Numbered from the stretch's first letter, positions 38,808-49,597 are shown. The stretch: DNA of 64,000 nucleotides from Oleispira antarctica RB-8 (GCA_000967895.1 FO203512.1:1449350-1513349), one strand, 5' to 3'. Program-made: numbers and translations. The notes: generated by a model from the sequence alone, not told the origin.

Positions 38808-39003
38808 TCCCCCTGTCCGGTTACCTGAGAGTTTAGCCATCACCCGATAGTGGTGGTTTGCTCCGTCGGTGGATTACCAAAACGCAAATATCGTTTGGAT
38901 AATCGCTCTCCAGTTAGCGATTTCAGATTCTGCAGTCCGTGTGCCTGAGCGTTTATGGGAGTTTGCGCCTTCGGCGGGCTAGTGAAAGCCTCTCTCCTGC
39001 AGT
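38808..39003 (-). promoter_or_regulatory. Tandem (two-aptamer) glycine riboswitch
   Basis: On the minus strand, aptamer 1 (about 39003-38930) opens with GGAGAGAGGC, carries CCGCCGAAGGCGCAAACTCC and ends GCTCAGGCACACGGACTGC; its P1 pairs CTGCAG with CTGCAG. Aptamer 2 (about 38921-38808) has CTGGAGAGCG, CCACCGACGGAGCAAACCACC and ACTCTCAGGTAACCGGACAG. These are the conserved blocks of the glycine riboswitch, repeated twice with a short linker. It ends about 25 nt before the ATG of the TRIC/YicG gene, so it probably controls translation or termination there. Precise outer limits are approximate. Confidence 0.93.
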
Positions 39004-39058
39004 TGGTGCGCATTGTAAAGATTGCTTTGCCAACATACAAGTAGCGAGTTTGGTTTGC

Positions 39059-39919
39059 TTAATCTTGCTTGCCGTATTTCTCAGTTACCCATTCTGGGTG
39101 CTTGTATAAGATTCTGATATCTTTGTATTTCCACAAATCTTTAAAGATCGACACTAATTCATAGACCTGAATATAAAACGGATTGAGTGGCTTGGCGGGC
39201 ATGCGCGTGACGCCGTATTTTATAATACCGGCATCGCTTTCATCGCGGAAGGTGCCAAATAATTTATCCCAAATAATAAATACGCCACCAAAGTTACGAT
39301 CAATTTGTGCAGGGTTACTGCCGTGATGAACTCTGTGGTGAGAGGGCGTATTGAATAGTTTTTCAAACCAGCCCAAGCGACCCACGGCTTCGGTATGGCA
39401 GAAGAATTGATAAAGTAGATTGGTTTCAATGGCGATTAATATCCAATCTTTATCAAAACCAATTAATGATAATGGCACCCACATTAATAACCAGTTGCCG
39501 TTTAAGGCGTTTAAGAAATTCTGACGCAGCGCAGTCGATAAATTCATGTGTTGTGATGAATGGTGGGTAACGTGAGTAGCCCAAAACCAACGAAATTTAT
39601 GCATGGCCAAGTGATTGAAGTACATGCAAAGATCGGCCAGTACAAATAAGACTGCAAATGCCCAAATTGAAGGTTCTGGATTCCAGCCTAAGCCGTAGGG
39701 GTTAATCATGTCTGAGAAAGCAGTAATAAAAAGAGCGATAGCAATGCCATCGACAATTTTATAAGACGCGCCAGTTGTTAAATTGGCGAGAGTCTCACCA
39801 AAACGGTAATTACTATTTCCGGTTTTGCGGTACAAGTACCAAGCTTCAAAAACCATCAAGGCCATGAAAAAGATACCCGCAGCTAAAATGAAGCCAATGG
39901 CGCGTATTAAATCTTCCAT
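39059..39919 (-). CDS. Fatty acid hydroxylase/sterol desaturase family membrane protein
   Basis: A protein of 286 residues with four or five helices and the di-iron histidine clusters HLAMH, HVTHHSSQH and HRVHH of the fatty acid hydroxylase superfamily. This family oxidises lipids or carotenoids using O2; the substrate here is not evident. Good ribosome site GGAG before ATG 39919. Divergent from an AraC-type regulator (196-bp gap), which may control it. Adjacent upstream is the riboswitch leader of the TRIC gene. Confidence 0.85.
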   Translation of the reverse strand: MEDLIRAIGFILAAGIFFMALMVFEAWYLYRKTGNSNYRFGETLANLTTGASYKIVDGIAIALFITAFSDMINPYGLGWNPEPSIWAFAVLFVLADLCMYFNHLAMHKFRWFWATHVTHHSSQHMNLSTALRQNFLNALNGNWLLMWVPLSLIGFDKDWILIAIETNLLYQFFCHTEAVGRLGWFEKLFNTPSHHRVHHGSNPAQIDRNFGGVFIIWDKLFGTFRDESDAGIIKYGVTRMPAKPLNPFYIQVYELVSIFKDLWKYKDIRILYKHPEWVTEKYGKQD

Positions 39920-40115
39920 TAAATTCTCCAGCTCTTTAATGAGCTTTTATAGTTATGTTGTTGTCTGTTTTTCTGCACTGGTTACTGAGCCAGTTTTGAG
40001 TGAGGCTATTATGTCGTGACTTTGACCAGAATTATTGACATTAAGAGTTTAATTTTTGACATTTCCCGCCAAAGAACGAATAGTAATGTCTTAAATATCG
40101 GGTTGAGCTGAGACT

Positions 40116-41147
40116 ATGTTGGTAAATTTTAATGTGGCGGGAGATTTGGCGAATCTGTTATTAGGCTATTTAGATGCTAATCCGTTAAACCATCGTATGG
40201 TTAATAATGAAGCCCTTGAGATCAATGCTCTGCGCCAACAGTTATCTCAATATAGTGCTAATTCTCGGATGCCCTTTACGGATTGGTGGCACGCGTTGGC
40301 GGTGATTGCTAAATTGTATCAAAAACCTCATATCGGTTTAGAGGTAGGGGCTTGCATACAGCCTAGTCATTGTGGTGTTTTAGGGTACTTGAGTCTGTCG
40401 TGCGAGTATTTAGCGGAAGCCTTGCAGCGATTCGAGCGTTTTCAGCGCTTATTATATGAGGGTAATGAGGCCTTTACACGCATTGATGAGGATCAGGTTA
40501 CTTTTTCATGGCCTTTTGATTATGGCTATTCGACGCGGGAATCTGATGAGACCTTGATTTCTAGTTTGGTCAGTTATATTAGAATGCTGGTGGGCGATAA
40601 GGCTTTAAACCCGACCCGCATCGGTTTTGTGCATAGTAAGCCAGAAGATATTGCGTCTTATAAAAAAATGCTGGGTTGTGACGTCGAATTCGATTGTAGA
40701 AATACCGACATATCTTTCCCTATTTCAATGCTGACCTTAAAGGTTGAGAAAGCTGATCCTGCACTAAGGGCTTTATTAGATCAGCAAGCAAATGCGTTGT
40801 TAGATGTGCTGCCTAGTGGTGATCACTTTGAGCAGCAATTTTATAAATATCTATTACGTGCGATGCAGGATGGTAAACCCTTAATAGAAGAGGTTGCGCG
40901 CTATATGAATATGTCATCACGCACCCTGCACCGCCGATTGCAAGAACGAAATTTGGTTTTTAAAGAGTTACTGCAAAAAACACGACAGCAATTAGCGCAG
41001 CAATACTTAAAAGAAGGGCGCTTAACGTTGTCGGAAATTGCTTTGTTATTAGGTTATTCCGAGCAAAGTGCTTTCTCTCGTGCTTTTAAGCAATGGTTAG
41101 GAATAACACCTTTGCGTTTCCAAAAAAGTCGGGATGTGCGGGGTTAA
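40116..41147 (+). CDS. AraC-family transcriptional regulator (OruR-like)
   Basis: A 343-residue protein with an N-terminal Arabinose_bd-type (PF12625) effector domain (about 20-205) and a C-terminal double helix-turn-helix (about 235-335), ending with LTLSEIALLLGYSEQSAFSRAF, the classic AraC second helix. Proteins of this layout control lipid, amino acid or ornithine genes in pseudomonads. It is transcribed away from the hydroxylase-family gene and is a good candidate for its regulator. Confidence 0.9.
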   Translation: MLVNFNVAGDLANLLLGYLDANPLNHRMVNNEALEINALRQQLSQYSANSRMPFTDWWHALAVIAKLYQKPHIGLEVGACIQPSHCGVLGYLSLSCEYLAEALQRFERFQRLLYEGNEAFTRIDEDQVTFSWPFDYGYSTRESDETLISSLVSYIRMLVGDKALNPTRIGFVHSKPEDIASYKKMLGCDVEFDCRNTDISFPISMLTLKVEKADPALRALLDQQANALLDVLPSGDHFEQQFYKYLLRAMQDGKPLIEEVARYMNMSSRTLHRRLQERNLVFKELLQKTRQQLAQQYLKEGRLTLSEIALLLGYSEQSAFSRAFKQWLGITPLRFQKSRDVRG

Positions 41148-41329
41148 TTTAAAAAAATCAGTAAAAATGCTGAAAGGGAATTAAGAAAGTTAAGTAAATT
41201 AAGTACTTAGACTTGCTTATAGCTTGATCAGCGCTTTACACATCCCTACCTGCGCTGTAATCTCCTACGTCTAATTTTTTAAGTGCAGTTACTTTTGCCA
41301 ATGTTTGAGTAGTTGTTTATGTACGTCAT

Positions 41330-41350
41330 GTGACCTTTGGTAGGGGTCAC
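41330..41350 (+). promoter_or_regulatory. thrS operator stem-loop mimicking the tRNA-Thr anticodon arm
   Basis: A 7-bp stem (GTGACCT with GGGTCAC, one G-T pair) closes a 7-nt loop TTGGTAG. Numbered as an anticodon loop, it has U33, anticodon GGU at positions 34-36 and A37, which is that of tRNA-Thr(GGU). The mimic anticodon lies at -33 to -31 relative to the thrS ATG at 41372, the same place as the anticodon-like triplet in the E. coli thrS operator (domain 2), where ThrRS binds and blocks translation. The ribosome site AAAGGA is at 41358-41363, 8 nt beyond the stem. Confidence 0.78.
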
Positions 41351-41371
41351 CACTGTGAAAGGATAGTTTTG

Positions 41372-43300
41372 ATGCCTGTTATTACACTCCCTGATGGATC
41401 TAAGCGCGAGTTTGACCAAGCCGTAACTTTGATGCAAGTTGCTGAGGATATTGGACCCGGTCTTGCCAAGGCGACCGTATGTGGTCGTATCAATGGTGAG
41501 TTGGTTGATGCTTGCGAATTGATTGAACGCGATTCTGATATCTCTTTGATCACGGGTCGTGACGCAGAAGGGATTGAAGTCATTCGTCATTCTTTTGCTC
41601 ACTTGATTGGTCATGCGGTAAAGCAGCTTTACCCAACGGCTAAGATGGCTATCGGCCCGGTGATTGAAGATGGTTATTATTACGACATCGATTACGAGCG
41701 TCCTTTCACCCCAGAAGATTTGACTGCGATTGAAAAGCGCATGAAAGAACTGGTTAAAAAAGATTACCTTGTTAATAAAGAAATGACGCCTATTAAAGAA
41801 GCGCGTCGCATCTTTGTTGATCGTGAAGAAGATTATAAAGTTGAATTGATCGACGATTTGATTACTAAGGGTGAAACAGCCGTTGGTCTGTATCATCACG
41901 AAGAATACGTCGATATGTGTCGAGGCCCACACGTTCCTAGTACTAAATCGATGCGTATCTTTAAGTTGATGCGTGTATCCGGTGCATACTGGCGTGGTGA
42001 TTCTCAGAATAAGCAGTTGCAGCGTATTTACGGCACCGCTTGGAATGACAAGAAAGAATTAAAAGAGTATCTGCATCGTTTAGAAGAAGCAGAGAAGCGT
42101 GATCACCGTAAGCTGGCTAAGCAATTGGATCTTTTCCACCTGCAAGAAGAAGCGCCAGGTATGGTCTTCTGGCATCCTAATGGTTGGACTATTTATCAAG
42201 CGCTTGAGCAGTATATGCGCAAAGTGCAAAACGATGCCGGTTACCAAGAAATTAAAACGCCTCAGGTTGTTGATCGCGCCTTATGGGAGAAATCAGGGCA
42301 TTGGGAGCATTATGCTGATGGCATGTTTGTTACTGAATCGGAAAAACGCACTTATGCGGTAAAGCCGATGAATTGCCCATGCCACATTCAGGTCTTTAAT
42401 CAAGGCCTGAAGAGCTATCGTGATCTGCCGTTACGTTTGGCTGAGTTTGGTTGTTGTCACCGTAATGAACCATCCGGTGCATTACACGGAATTATGCGTG
42501 TACGTGGCTTTACTCAAGATGATGCACACATTTTTGCGACTGAAGGTCAGATTCGCCAAGAAGCTATTGATTTTATCAAGCTGACTCTTGAAGTGTATAA
42601 AGACTTTGGTTTTGATAATGTCGAGATGAAGTTGTCGACGCGTCCAGAAGGTCGTATCGGTGATGATACTCAATGGGATGCAGCAGAAGCGGCATTAGAA
42701 GATGCATTGAATGATGCGGGTCTTGATTGGGAGTTGCAGCCAGGCGAAGGTGCGTTCTATGGTCCTAAGATTGAATTCTCGCTACGTGATTGTCTAAATC
42801 GTGTATGGCAGTGCGGCACTATTCAGCTAGATTTCATGTTGCCTGAGCGTTTGGGTGCTCAATATGTGGGTGAAGATAACGATCGTAAGACGCCTGTTAT
42901 GTTACACCGTGCAATTTTGGGTTCTTTTGAGCGCTTTATTGGCATTTTGATCGAACACTATGCGGGCGCTTTTCCAGCGTGGTTAGCACCAAAGCAGGTA
43001 GTGATTCTGAATATTACGGACAATCAGGGGGAATATTGCAAGAAAATTGAAGAATCTTTGAAAATAGATGACATTAGAGCCTCTGCGGACTTGAGAAATG
43101 AGAAGATTGGCTTTAAAATTCGTGAGCATACTTTACACAAAGTGCCTTACCTAATTGTGGTAGGGGATAAAGAAGTCGAATCCAACACGGTAGCAGTGCG
43201 TACTCGTAAAGGAGATGATCTAGGAACAATGAGCCTAGACGCCTTTAAAGAGCTATTAGCGAAAGATGTCGCCCGCCGCGGCCGAGTTGAAACGGAGTAA
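41372..43300 (+). CDS. thrS: Threonyl-tRNA synthetase ThrS
   Basis: Charges tRNA-Thr and edits Ser-tRNA-Thr. The order is TGS domain (about 1-62, [13 protein letters not shown]), editing domain (65-225, [16 protein letters not shown] and the H-x-x-x-H pair), catalytic class II core (240-535) with MNCPCH and RVRGFTQDD, and anticodon-binding domain (540-642). The open frame reaches 41330, but AAAGGA 8 nt before ATG 41372 fixes the start at 642 residues. A regulatory stem-loop precedes it. The stop is 6 bp from the infC start codon. Confidence 0.96.
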   Translation: MPVITLPDGSKREFDQAVTLMQVAEDIGPGLAKATVCGRINGELVDACELIERDSDISLITGRDAEGIEVIRHSFAHLIGHAVKQLYPTAKMAIGPVIEDGYYYDIDYERPFTPEDLTAIEKRMKELVKKDYLVNKEMTPIKEARRIFVDREEDYKVELIDDLITKGETAVGLYHHEEYVDMCRGPHVPSTKSMRIFKLMRVSGAYWRGDSQNKQLQRIYGTAWNDKKELKEYLHRLEEAEKRDHRKLAKQLDLFHLQEEAPGMVFWHPNGWTIYQALEQYMRKVQNDAGYQEIKTPQVVDRALWEKSGHWEHYADGMFVTESEKRTYAVKPMNCPCHIQVFNQGLKSYRDLPLRLAEFGCCHRNEPSGALHGIMRVRGFTQDDAHIFATEGQIRQEAIDFIKLTLEVYKDFGFDNVEMKLSTRPEGRIGDDTQWDAAEAALEDALNDAGLDWELQPGEGAFYGPKIEFSLRDCLNRVWQCGTIQLDFMLPERLGAQYVGEDNDRKTPVMLHRAILGSFERFIGILIEHYAGAFPAWLAPKQVVILNITDNQGEYCKKIEESLKIDDIRASADLRNEKIGFKIREHTLHKVPYLIVVGDKEVESNTVAVRTRKGDDLGTMSLDAFKELLAKDVARRGRVETE

Positions 43301-43306
43301 TTGAAT

Positions 43307-43846
43307 ATCAGACGTGATAATAAGCGTGGTGCTCGTGCTGAGCGCCCATCGATCAATGACAACATCAAAGCAAAAGAAGTACGATTAATCGACGCAGCAG
43401 GCGATCAAGCCGGCGTTGTGAGTATTGAAGATGCACTTGTAGCCGCTCAAGCAGCTGGCTTGGATTTGGTTCAGATTTCTGATGGCGATCCAATAGTCTG
43501 TAAAATCATGGACTATGGCCAAAAGCTATACGAAGAGAAAAAGCAGCGTAACGCGGCTAAGAAGAAGCAAGTACAGACTCAGGTTAAGGAAATTAAATTC
43601 CGTCCTGGGACTGAGGATGGCGATTACCAGGTAAAACTACGCAACCTGGTTCGTTTCCTAGAAAACGGTGATAAAGCGAAGTGTTCTTTACGCTTCCGTG
43701 GTCGTGAGATGGCTCACCAACACCTTGGTATGCAGTTAATGTTGCGTCTCGAAAAAGATCTCGAGGCATATGGCACCGTTGAACAGCGTCCTAAGATGGA
43801 AGGTCGTCAAATGATTATGGTGCTTGCACCGGTCAAAAAGAAGTAG
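43307..43846 (+). CDS. infC: Translation initiation factor IF-3, with ATC as start codon
   Basis: IF-3 discriminates against non-canonical start codons and prevents subunit joining. Residues 1-85 hold the N domain and linker; the C domain (85-179) has [22 protein letters not shown]. No in-frame ATG lies near the conserved N-terminus. The first possible codons are TTG 43301 (only 3 nt from GGAG at 43294-43297) and ATC 43307 (9 nt from GGAG); the second fits and aligns to the AUU start in relatives (sequence [20 protein letters not shown]). The start is therefore probably ATC. Follows thrS closely and precedes rpmI. Confidence 0.93.
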   Translation: MRRDNKRGARAERPSINDNIKAKEVRLIDAAGDQAGVVSIEDALVAAQAAGLDLVQISDGDPIVCKIMDYGQKLYEEKKQRNAAKKKQVQTQVKEIKFRPGTEDGDYQVKLRNLVRFLENGDKAKCSLRFRGREMAHQHLGMQLMLRLEKDLEAYGTVEQRPKMEGRQMIMVLAPVKKK

Positions 43847-43871
43847 TTAGGTTTTCAAACGAACCGCTTTG

Positions 43872-43901
43872 CCCTAGCATCGTAGCGATACGAGGTTGGG
43901 G
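43872..43901 (+). promoter_or_regulatory. Stem-loop between infC and rpmI
   Basis: The arms CCCTAGCATCGTA and TACGAGGTTGGGG pair across 13 positions (one mismatch, some G-T) around a GCGA tetraloop, followed by TTTTG. This is the place where L20 represses rpmI-rplT translation in relatives. It may be such a control structure or a weak attenuator. Confidence 0.5.
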
Positions 43902-43955
43902 TTTTGTACGTTCTACCTGCTGCTGTTTATTAACAATGCGAAGTGGTAAATTAAA

Positions 43956-44150
43956 ATGCCTAAGATTAAGACAAAAAGTGGTGCTGCGAAGCGCTTCAAA
44001 AAGACGGCTAACGGCTTTAAACACCGTCAAGCACACCGTGCCCACATCTTGACCAAGAAAAGCACTAAGCGTAAGCGTCATTTACGAGCTAACCTGATGG
44101 TTCACGCCTCAGATGTAGCAACTGTAAAGCGCATGTTGCCGAACCTTTAA
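43956..44150 (+). CDS. rpmI: 50S ribosomal protein L35
   Basis: The 64-residue protein is basic throughout and matches L35: [16 protein letters not shown] at the N-terminus and the final VKRMLPNL. The protein is assembled into the large subunit near helix 0 of 23S rRNA domain. It lies between infC and rplT in the standard order, with the stem-loop before it and 32 bp to rplT. Confidence 0.96.
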   Translation: MPKIKTKSGAAKRFKKTANGFKHRQAHRAHILTKKSTKRKRHLRANLMVHASDVATVKRMLPNL

Positions 44151-44182
44151 TAAACCCTTGGTATAATTTGTAGGAGAGTCAT

Positions 44183-44536
44183 ATGGCTCGTGTAAAACGT
44201 GGTGTACAGGCGCGTAAGCGTCATAAGAAGATTTTAAAACTTGCTAAAGGTTACTACGGTGCTCGTAGCCGAGTTTTCCGTGTTGCTAAGCAAGCGGTAA
44301 TTAAAGCGGGTCAATATGCATACCGTGACCGTCGTCAAAGAAAGCGTCAATTCCGTCAGTTGTGGATTGCACGTATTAACGCTGGCGCACGTGTTAATGG
44401 TTTGTCTTACAGCCGTTTCATCAATGGTCTTAAAGTTGCTTCTATCGAAGTTGACCGTAAGATCTTGGCTGATCTAGCTGTAAACGAAAAAGGCGCTTTT
44501 GCGGCTCTAGTAGAAAAAGCTAAAGCTAGCCTTTAA
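44183..44536 (+). CDS. rplT: 50S ribosomal protein L20
   Basis: Basic, 117-residue protein matching L20, starting [18 protein letters not shown] and containing [18 protein letters not shown]20 is an early assembly protein that also represses its own operon in E. coli. Good ribosome site (GGAGAG) before the ATG. Ends before a strong terminator, closing thrS-infC-rpmI-rplT. Confidence 0.97.
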   Translation: MARVKRGVQARKRHKKILKLAKGYYGARSRVFRVAKQAVIKAGQYAYRDRRQRKRQFRQLWIARINAGARVNGLSYSRFINGLKVASIEVDRKILADLAVNEKGAFAALVEKAKASL

Positions 44537-44610
44537 TAAGAATGTAATGAGCTAGAACTTCTAGCGCATGATCATTTTTAGATAAACCAGCAATAACAGT
44601 TGGTTTATTA

Positions 44611-44647
44611 AAATAAGGGAGTGGCTTTGCCACTCCCTTATTTTTTT
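44611..44647 (+). terminator. Strong Rho-independent terminator after rplT
   Basis: A 13-bp perfect stem, AATAAGGGAGTGG with CCACTCCCTTATT, around CTTTG and followed by seven T. A weaker hairpin (ATAAACCA with TTGGTTTAT) precedes it at 44582-44608. It separates pheST from the ribosomal genes. Confidence 0.93.
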
Positions 44648-44711
44648 GCGCTTTATATAAGAATTAGATTTAAGAATTAAGATTTACTAAATTTAGGTTT
44701 TTACGGAGTAA

Positions 44712-45731
<1,020 letters not shown>

Positions 45732-45779
45732 TACGAAGTCATTTTTTAAACCAAAGAACTTATTTAGTAGGTAAATAAC

Positions 45780-48209
45780 ATGCAGTTCAGTGAATTATGG
45801 TTACGAGAGTGGGCAAACCCAGCTCTTGAAACACAAGAATTAGTCGACCAAATCACCATGGCCGGTTTGGAAGTAGACGCAATTGAAGCCGCAGCAGGCG
45901 AGTTCAGCGGAATTGTTGTTGCGCAGATAGTAAGTTTCGAAAAGCACCCGGAAGCCGACAAGCTAAATGTTTGTAAGGTGACTGACGGTAGTGAAGAGTT
46001 CCAGATCGTCTGTGGCGCCCCCAATGTTCGCGAAGGTATGGTAATTCCTTTCGCTAAAATCGGTGCAGTATTGCCTGGCGATTTTAAAATCAAAAAAGCC
46101 AAGCTACGCGGCGTAGAATCTTTCGGCATGTTGTGTGCGGAAGAAGAAATGGGTATTGCCGATAAGTCTGATGGCTTGTGGGATCTTCCAGCAGACGCAC
46201 CATTAGGTGTTTGCATGCGCGAATATCTTGGCCTTAGCCGCGGTGGCCGTGACGACAAAATTATTGATGTAGACCTTACGCCAAACCGTGGCGACTGCTT
46301 AAGCATTGCCGGTTTGTCTCGTGAAGTTGGCGTATTAAACAAAGTAGATGTAACGGCGCCAGTCATCGAAGCGGTTGCCGCAACGATTGATACTGCGATT
46401 GATGTTCAGCTACAAGCCCCTGATGCCTGCCCACGCTATGTTGGTCGTGTAATCAAAGGTATTAACATCAAAGCGGCAAGCCCACTTTGGATGCAAGAAA
46501 AGCTACGTCGCAGTGGCATTCGTTCAATCGACCCTGTGGTTGATGTAACGAACTTCATCTTGCTAGAACTTGGCCAGCCAATGCACGCATTTGATCTAGC
46601 CAAACTAGACGGCGGCATAATTGTTCGTAAGGCGACACAAGACGAAACGCTTGTGCTACTTGATGATCAAGAAATAAAATTAAACAGCGATACCCTCGTG
46701 ATTGCTGATAACAGCAAAGCATTAGCCATGGCGGGTGTGATGGGCGGAGCGGAATCAGGCGTCAATGCTGAAACAACTCAAGACATCCTATTAGAATCTG
46801 CTTACTTCAATCCAATCGCGATTGCCGGTAAAGCACGTAACTACGGCTTGCATACAGACTCTTCACATCGCTTTGAGCGTGGCGTTGATTTTGAATTGCA
46901 GCGTACTGCTATTGAGCGCGCAACGACTTTATTGTTAGAAATCGTTGGTGGTGAAGCAGGCCCAGTGGTTGAGAAGACCTCTGAAGCTGACTTACCAAGC
47001 TGTGCAGAAATTACATTGGTAGAAGCAAGCATCGAAAAGATGTTGGGCCTCACGATTGAAGCCGGTGAAGTTGAAGAAATTCTAACTCGCCTAGGGATGC
47101 AGATATCTAAAATCGATTCCGGTGATAAGAGTGGCTGGAAGGTGATTGCACCGAGCTATCGTTTTGATATGGCGATTGAAGCGGACCTGATCGAAGAACT
47201 GGCGCGTATCTACGGTTACAACCGTTTGCCGGTTCGCACGCCAATGGCCGCAACACCGTTATTGCCTGTGCCTGAAAACGAACTCGCAATGAAAGATGTT
47301 CGTCGTCAGTTAGTCGGTCGTGGTTACCAAGAAGCAATTACCTACAGCTTTGTAGACCCTGCGACTCAAAAATTATTAGATCCTGAAGTTGCTCCGTTAG
47401 CGCTTGCTAACCCAATTTCAGCGGACTTGTCTGTGATGCGTACAAATTTATGGGCGGGTCTGGTTCAGACTGCGGTTCATAATATTAAGCGTCAGCAGCC
47501 TCGTGTCCGTTTATTCGAAACCGGTTTGAGCTTTGTGCCGCAGCCAGGCAAAGATCCATCGAATCTAGACGAAAGCCTAGTGCAAGACCCTAAGTTGGCT
47601 ATGTTGCTAACCGGTACTCGTACTGAACAGAGTTGGTCTGAAGGCGATCAGAATGTCGATTTCTTTGATCTAAAGGGCGATTTCGAAAGCTTAATCGCTC
47701 GTACAGGTAGCCAAGCTCGTTATGCATTTGTACCGGCTGAGCATCCAGCGCTGCAGCCAGGTCAAACGGCAAGCATTCAGTTAGATGGTATTGCAGTGGG
47801 TTGGATCGGTGCGCTGCATCCGAACCTAGCGAAGCCTTTAGGGCTTAAGCAAGCTGTGTATCTGTTAGAAATTAGCTTGAAAGCGGTTCGTCAGGTTGAA
47901 GTACCTACTTTCAAACCATTATCTAAGTTCCCAGGCATGAGTCGTGACCTTGCTTTGGTCGTGACTAATAGCACCTCAGTAGCTGACGTAATGTCGTTAA
48001 TTCGAGAGAAAGCAGGGGATTACCTCACAAAGTTAAACCTTTTTGATATTTATCAGGGCAAAGGCATTGATCCTGATAGAAAAAGCTTAGCTTTGGGCTT
48101 GACGTGGCAGCATCCTTCACGCACTCTGAATGAAGAAGAAGTGAACGAAGCAGTTGATAACATACTCGCTCACTTGGCTGATAGGATTGATGCACAATTG
48201 AGAGGCTAA
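45780..48209 (+). CDS. pheT: Phenylalanyl-tRNA synthetase beta subunit
   Basis: An 809-residue beta subunit of PheRS: EMAP-like tRNA-binding domain (about 40-150), B3/4 editing domain (about 210-380) that clears Tyr-tRNA-Phe, B5 domain (400-475), a catalytic-like domain and the C-terminal ferredoxin-fold anticodon-binding domain (about 715-808, [18 protein letters not shown]). Length is normal. It is followed 1 bp later by ihfA. Confidence 0.96.
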   Translation: MQFSELWLREWANPALETQELVDQITMAGLEVDAIEAAAGEFSGIVVAQIVSFEKHPEADKLNVCKVTDGSEEFQIVCGAPNVREGMVIPFAKIGAVLPGDFKIKKAKLRGVESFGMLCAEEEMGIADKSDGLWDLPADAPLGVCMREYLGLSRGGRDDKIIDVDLTPNRGDCLSIAGLSREVGVLNKVDVTAPVIEAVAATIDTAIDVQLQAPDACPRYVGRVIKGINIKAASPLWMQEKLRRSGIRSIDPVVDVTNFILLELGQPMHAFDLAKLDGGIIVRKATQDETLVLLDDQEIKLNSDTLVIADNSKALAMAGVMGGAESGVNAETTQDILLESAYFNPIAIAGKARNYGLHTDSSHRFERGVDFELQRTAIERATTLLLEIVGGEAGPVVEKTSEADLPSCAEITLVEASIEKMLGLTIEAGEVEEILTRLGMQISKIDSGDKSGWKVIAPSYRFDMAIEADLIEELARIYGYNRLPVRTPMAATPLLPVPENELAMKDVRRQLVGRGYQEAITYSFVDPATQKLLDPEVAPLALANPISADLSVMRTNLWAGLVQTAVHNIKRQQPRVRLFETGLSFVPQPGKDPSNLDESLVQDPKLAMLLTGTRTEQSWSEGDQNVDFFDLKGDFESLIARTGSQARYAFVPAEHPALQPGQTASIQLDGIAVGWIGALHPNLAKPLGLKQAVYLLEISLKAVRQVEVPTFKPLSKFPGMSRDLALVVTNSTSVADVMSLIREKAGDYLTKLNLFDIYQGKGIDPDRKSLALGLTWQHPSRTLNEEEVNEAVDNILAHLADRIDAQLRG

Positions 48210-48210
48210 T

Positions 48211-48516
48211 ATGCGAGCTCTTACCAAGGCAGAAATGGCGGAACGCCTGTTTGAAGACCTGGGTTTGAATAAACGTGAAGCAAAAGAAATGGTGGATCTC
48301 TTTTTCGATGAGATTCGCCATTCTCTGACGCATAACGAACAAGTGAAGTTGTCAGGCTTTGGCAACTTCGACCTGCGTGATAAAAGTCAACGTCCAGGGC
48401 GTAACCCAAAAACGGGGGAAGAGATCCCAATCTCCGCACGTCGCGTTGTTACCTTCAAGCCCGGACAAAAATTAAAAATCCGAGTAGAAGCTTATGCTGG
48501 AAGTGAGTCACTCTAA
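48211..48516 (+). CDS. ihfA: Integration host factor alpha subunit
   Basis: DNA-bending HU/IHF-family protein of 101 residues. The beta-arm tip [20 protein letters not shown] contains the conserved intercalating Pro. The N-terminal start [23 protein letters not shown] identifies the alpha subunit. Ribosome site AGAGG lies inside the end of pheT, 6 nt before the ATG. Its stop overlaps the next gene by 23 bp. Confidence 0.96.
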   Translation: MRALTKAEMAERLFEDLGLNKREAKEMVDLFFDEIRHSLTHNEQVKLSGFGNFDLRDKSQRPGRNPKTGEEIPISARRVVTFKPGQKLKIRVEAYAGSESL

Positions 48517-48853
48517 CGAGCTGCCACCTATTCCATCCAAACGCTACTTCAGTATTGGTGAAGTCAGTGAGCTATGCGATGTAAAACCTCATGTTCTGCG
48601 TTATTGGGAACAGGAGTTTACACAATTAAAACCCATCAAACGTCGTGGCAATCGTCGCTATTATCAACGCGAAGACGTTATTCTTGTGCGCGAAATTCGT
48701 AATTTACTTTATCTAGAAGGTTATACCATTGTCGGTGCTCGCCAGAAGCTGGATGACCAATCGGGTGATGAAACCGCAGTGCATTTTGATCGTGTTTTAA
48801 TTAAGGATATGTTGGCTGAGCTGACTGAGTTAAAAAATATTCTTGAAGGCTAG
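48494..48853 (+). CDS. MerR-family regulator next to ihfA
   Basis: A 119-residue MerR-type protein with an N-terminal winged helix-turn-helix ([20 protein letters not shown], then the wing [13 protein letters not shown]). No effector domain follows; the last part is a short coiled coil. This compact MerR protein is found downstream of ihfA in many gammaproteobacteria; its target is not known. The gene overlaps ihfA by 23 bp, so the start is not certain. Confidence 0.87.
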   Translation: MLEVSHSNELPPIPSKRYFSIGEVSELCDVKPHVLRYWEQEFTQLKPIKRRGNRRYYQREDVILVREIRNLLYLEGYTIVGARQKLDDQSGDETAVHFDRVLIKDMLAELTELKNILEG

Positions 48854-48908
48854 TTCGGTTTAGTTAAATTTGAGTAAGTAAGAAGCTTCCAATTATCAAG
48901 TACTTAGG

Positions 48909-48914
48909 TATAAT
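48909..48914 (+). promoter_or_regulatory. Candidate -10 element (TATAAT) upstream of tRNA-Pro
   Basis: A perfect TATAAT with no good -35 at 17 bp, about 58 bp before the tRNA. It is a plausible independent tRNA promoter, but readthrough from ihfA-merR is also possible. Confidence 0.4.
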
Positions 48915-48971
48915 CTGAAGGACTTAAGCAAAGCCGTTTCTTTTCAATAGAAACATTTGTTTATAGAGTGT

Positions 48972-49048
48972 CGGAATGTAGCGCAGCTTGGTAGCGCACT
49001 TGTCTGGGGGATAAGTGGTCGCAGGTTCAAATCCTGCCATTCCGACCA
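48972..49048 (+). tRNA. tRNA-Pro, anticodon GGG
   Basis: A full cloverleaf can be drawn: acceptor stem CGGAATG with CATTCCG, D stem GCGC/GCGC, anticodon stem CTTGT/ATAAG with loop CTGGGGG (anticodon GGG), T stem GCAGG/CCTGC with loop TTCAAAT, and an encoded CCA end. It reads proline codons CCC and CCU. It follows the ihfA-merR genes, as in Pseudomonas relatives. Confidence 0.96.
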
Positions 49049-49153
49049 ATTTAATCTAAGTAATTCCCATTTTTCCAAAAAAAATATTGCGAGCATAGCG
49101 CTATTTTAATATTGGTGGTGCCAACTTTACTCGCAATTATTCTCATCGTACTG

Positions 49154-49597
49154 CTATACCGCTGCCATTTTTAAGTTTCTCACGATGCCCGATTGATCTC
49201 TGACATGTTGCTTTATCGCGCTTGATGAGGTGCGAGGGTTGTAGAGCACCTGCTTGATTTGTTTACCTGCTGATTCTAGATAGGCTTCTACCGCAAGGTT
49301 GTGTGGTTTATTTCCCCAATCTTCGCCAATTACAAAAATATCAGCGTTCAATTCTTTGCAGCCACTGACATATTCAAGGTCATCATAAGGGCGCACGATA
49401 TCAACGCAACTTAATGCTCTTAACATTTCCATTCGCTGCTCTAAAGGAATAACCGGCACGTTAGGTTTGTAAGAGTTAACCACTCGATCTGATGCAACGC
49501 CAACGGCTAGAATCCCTCCTAATGATTTACAATATTCTAATAACGCAAGATGGCCTACGTGTAATAAATCAAAAGTACCGACGGTATATACGATCAT
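49154..49597 (-). CDS. Cytidylyltransferase-like nucleotidyl transferase (TagD type)
   Basis: A 147-residue protein of the HIGH superfamily: VGTFDLLHVGHLALLEYCK carries the HVGH motif near residues 14-17, and RTSSSAIKQ is the final nucleotide loop. Such enzymes transfer CMP or AMP to a phosphorylated alcohol (for example glycerol-3-phosphate). The open frame begins at 49624, but AGAGGA before ATG 49597 fits. Downstream of the CDP-alcohol phosphatidyltransferase gene on the same strand (125-bp gap), suggesting linked lipid chemistry. Substrate not determinable. Confidence 0.84.
   Translation of the reverse strand: MIVYTVGTFDLLHVGHLALLEYCKSLGGILAVGVASDRVVNSYKPNVPVIPLEQRMEMLRALSCVDIVRPYDDLEYVSGCKELNADIFVIGEDWGNKPHNLAVEAYLESAGKQIKQVLYNPRTSSSAIKQHVRDQSGIVRNLKMAAV

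Noticed and set aside
41279-41932. 217-codon open frame on the minus strand over thrS
   Set aside because: It lies over the well-supported thrS gene and upstream leader on the opposite strand, has no recognisable domain and no ribosome site, so it is an antisense shadow.
43301-43303. TTG as the infC start
   Set aside because: Only 3 nt separate it from the GGAG ribosome site; ATC six bases later has a normal 9-nt spacing.
45764-46366. 200-codon open frame on the minus strand over pheT
   Set aside because: Opposite strand of the pheT N-terminal region; composition follows the codon pattern of pheT, no domain recognised.
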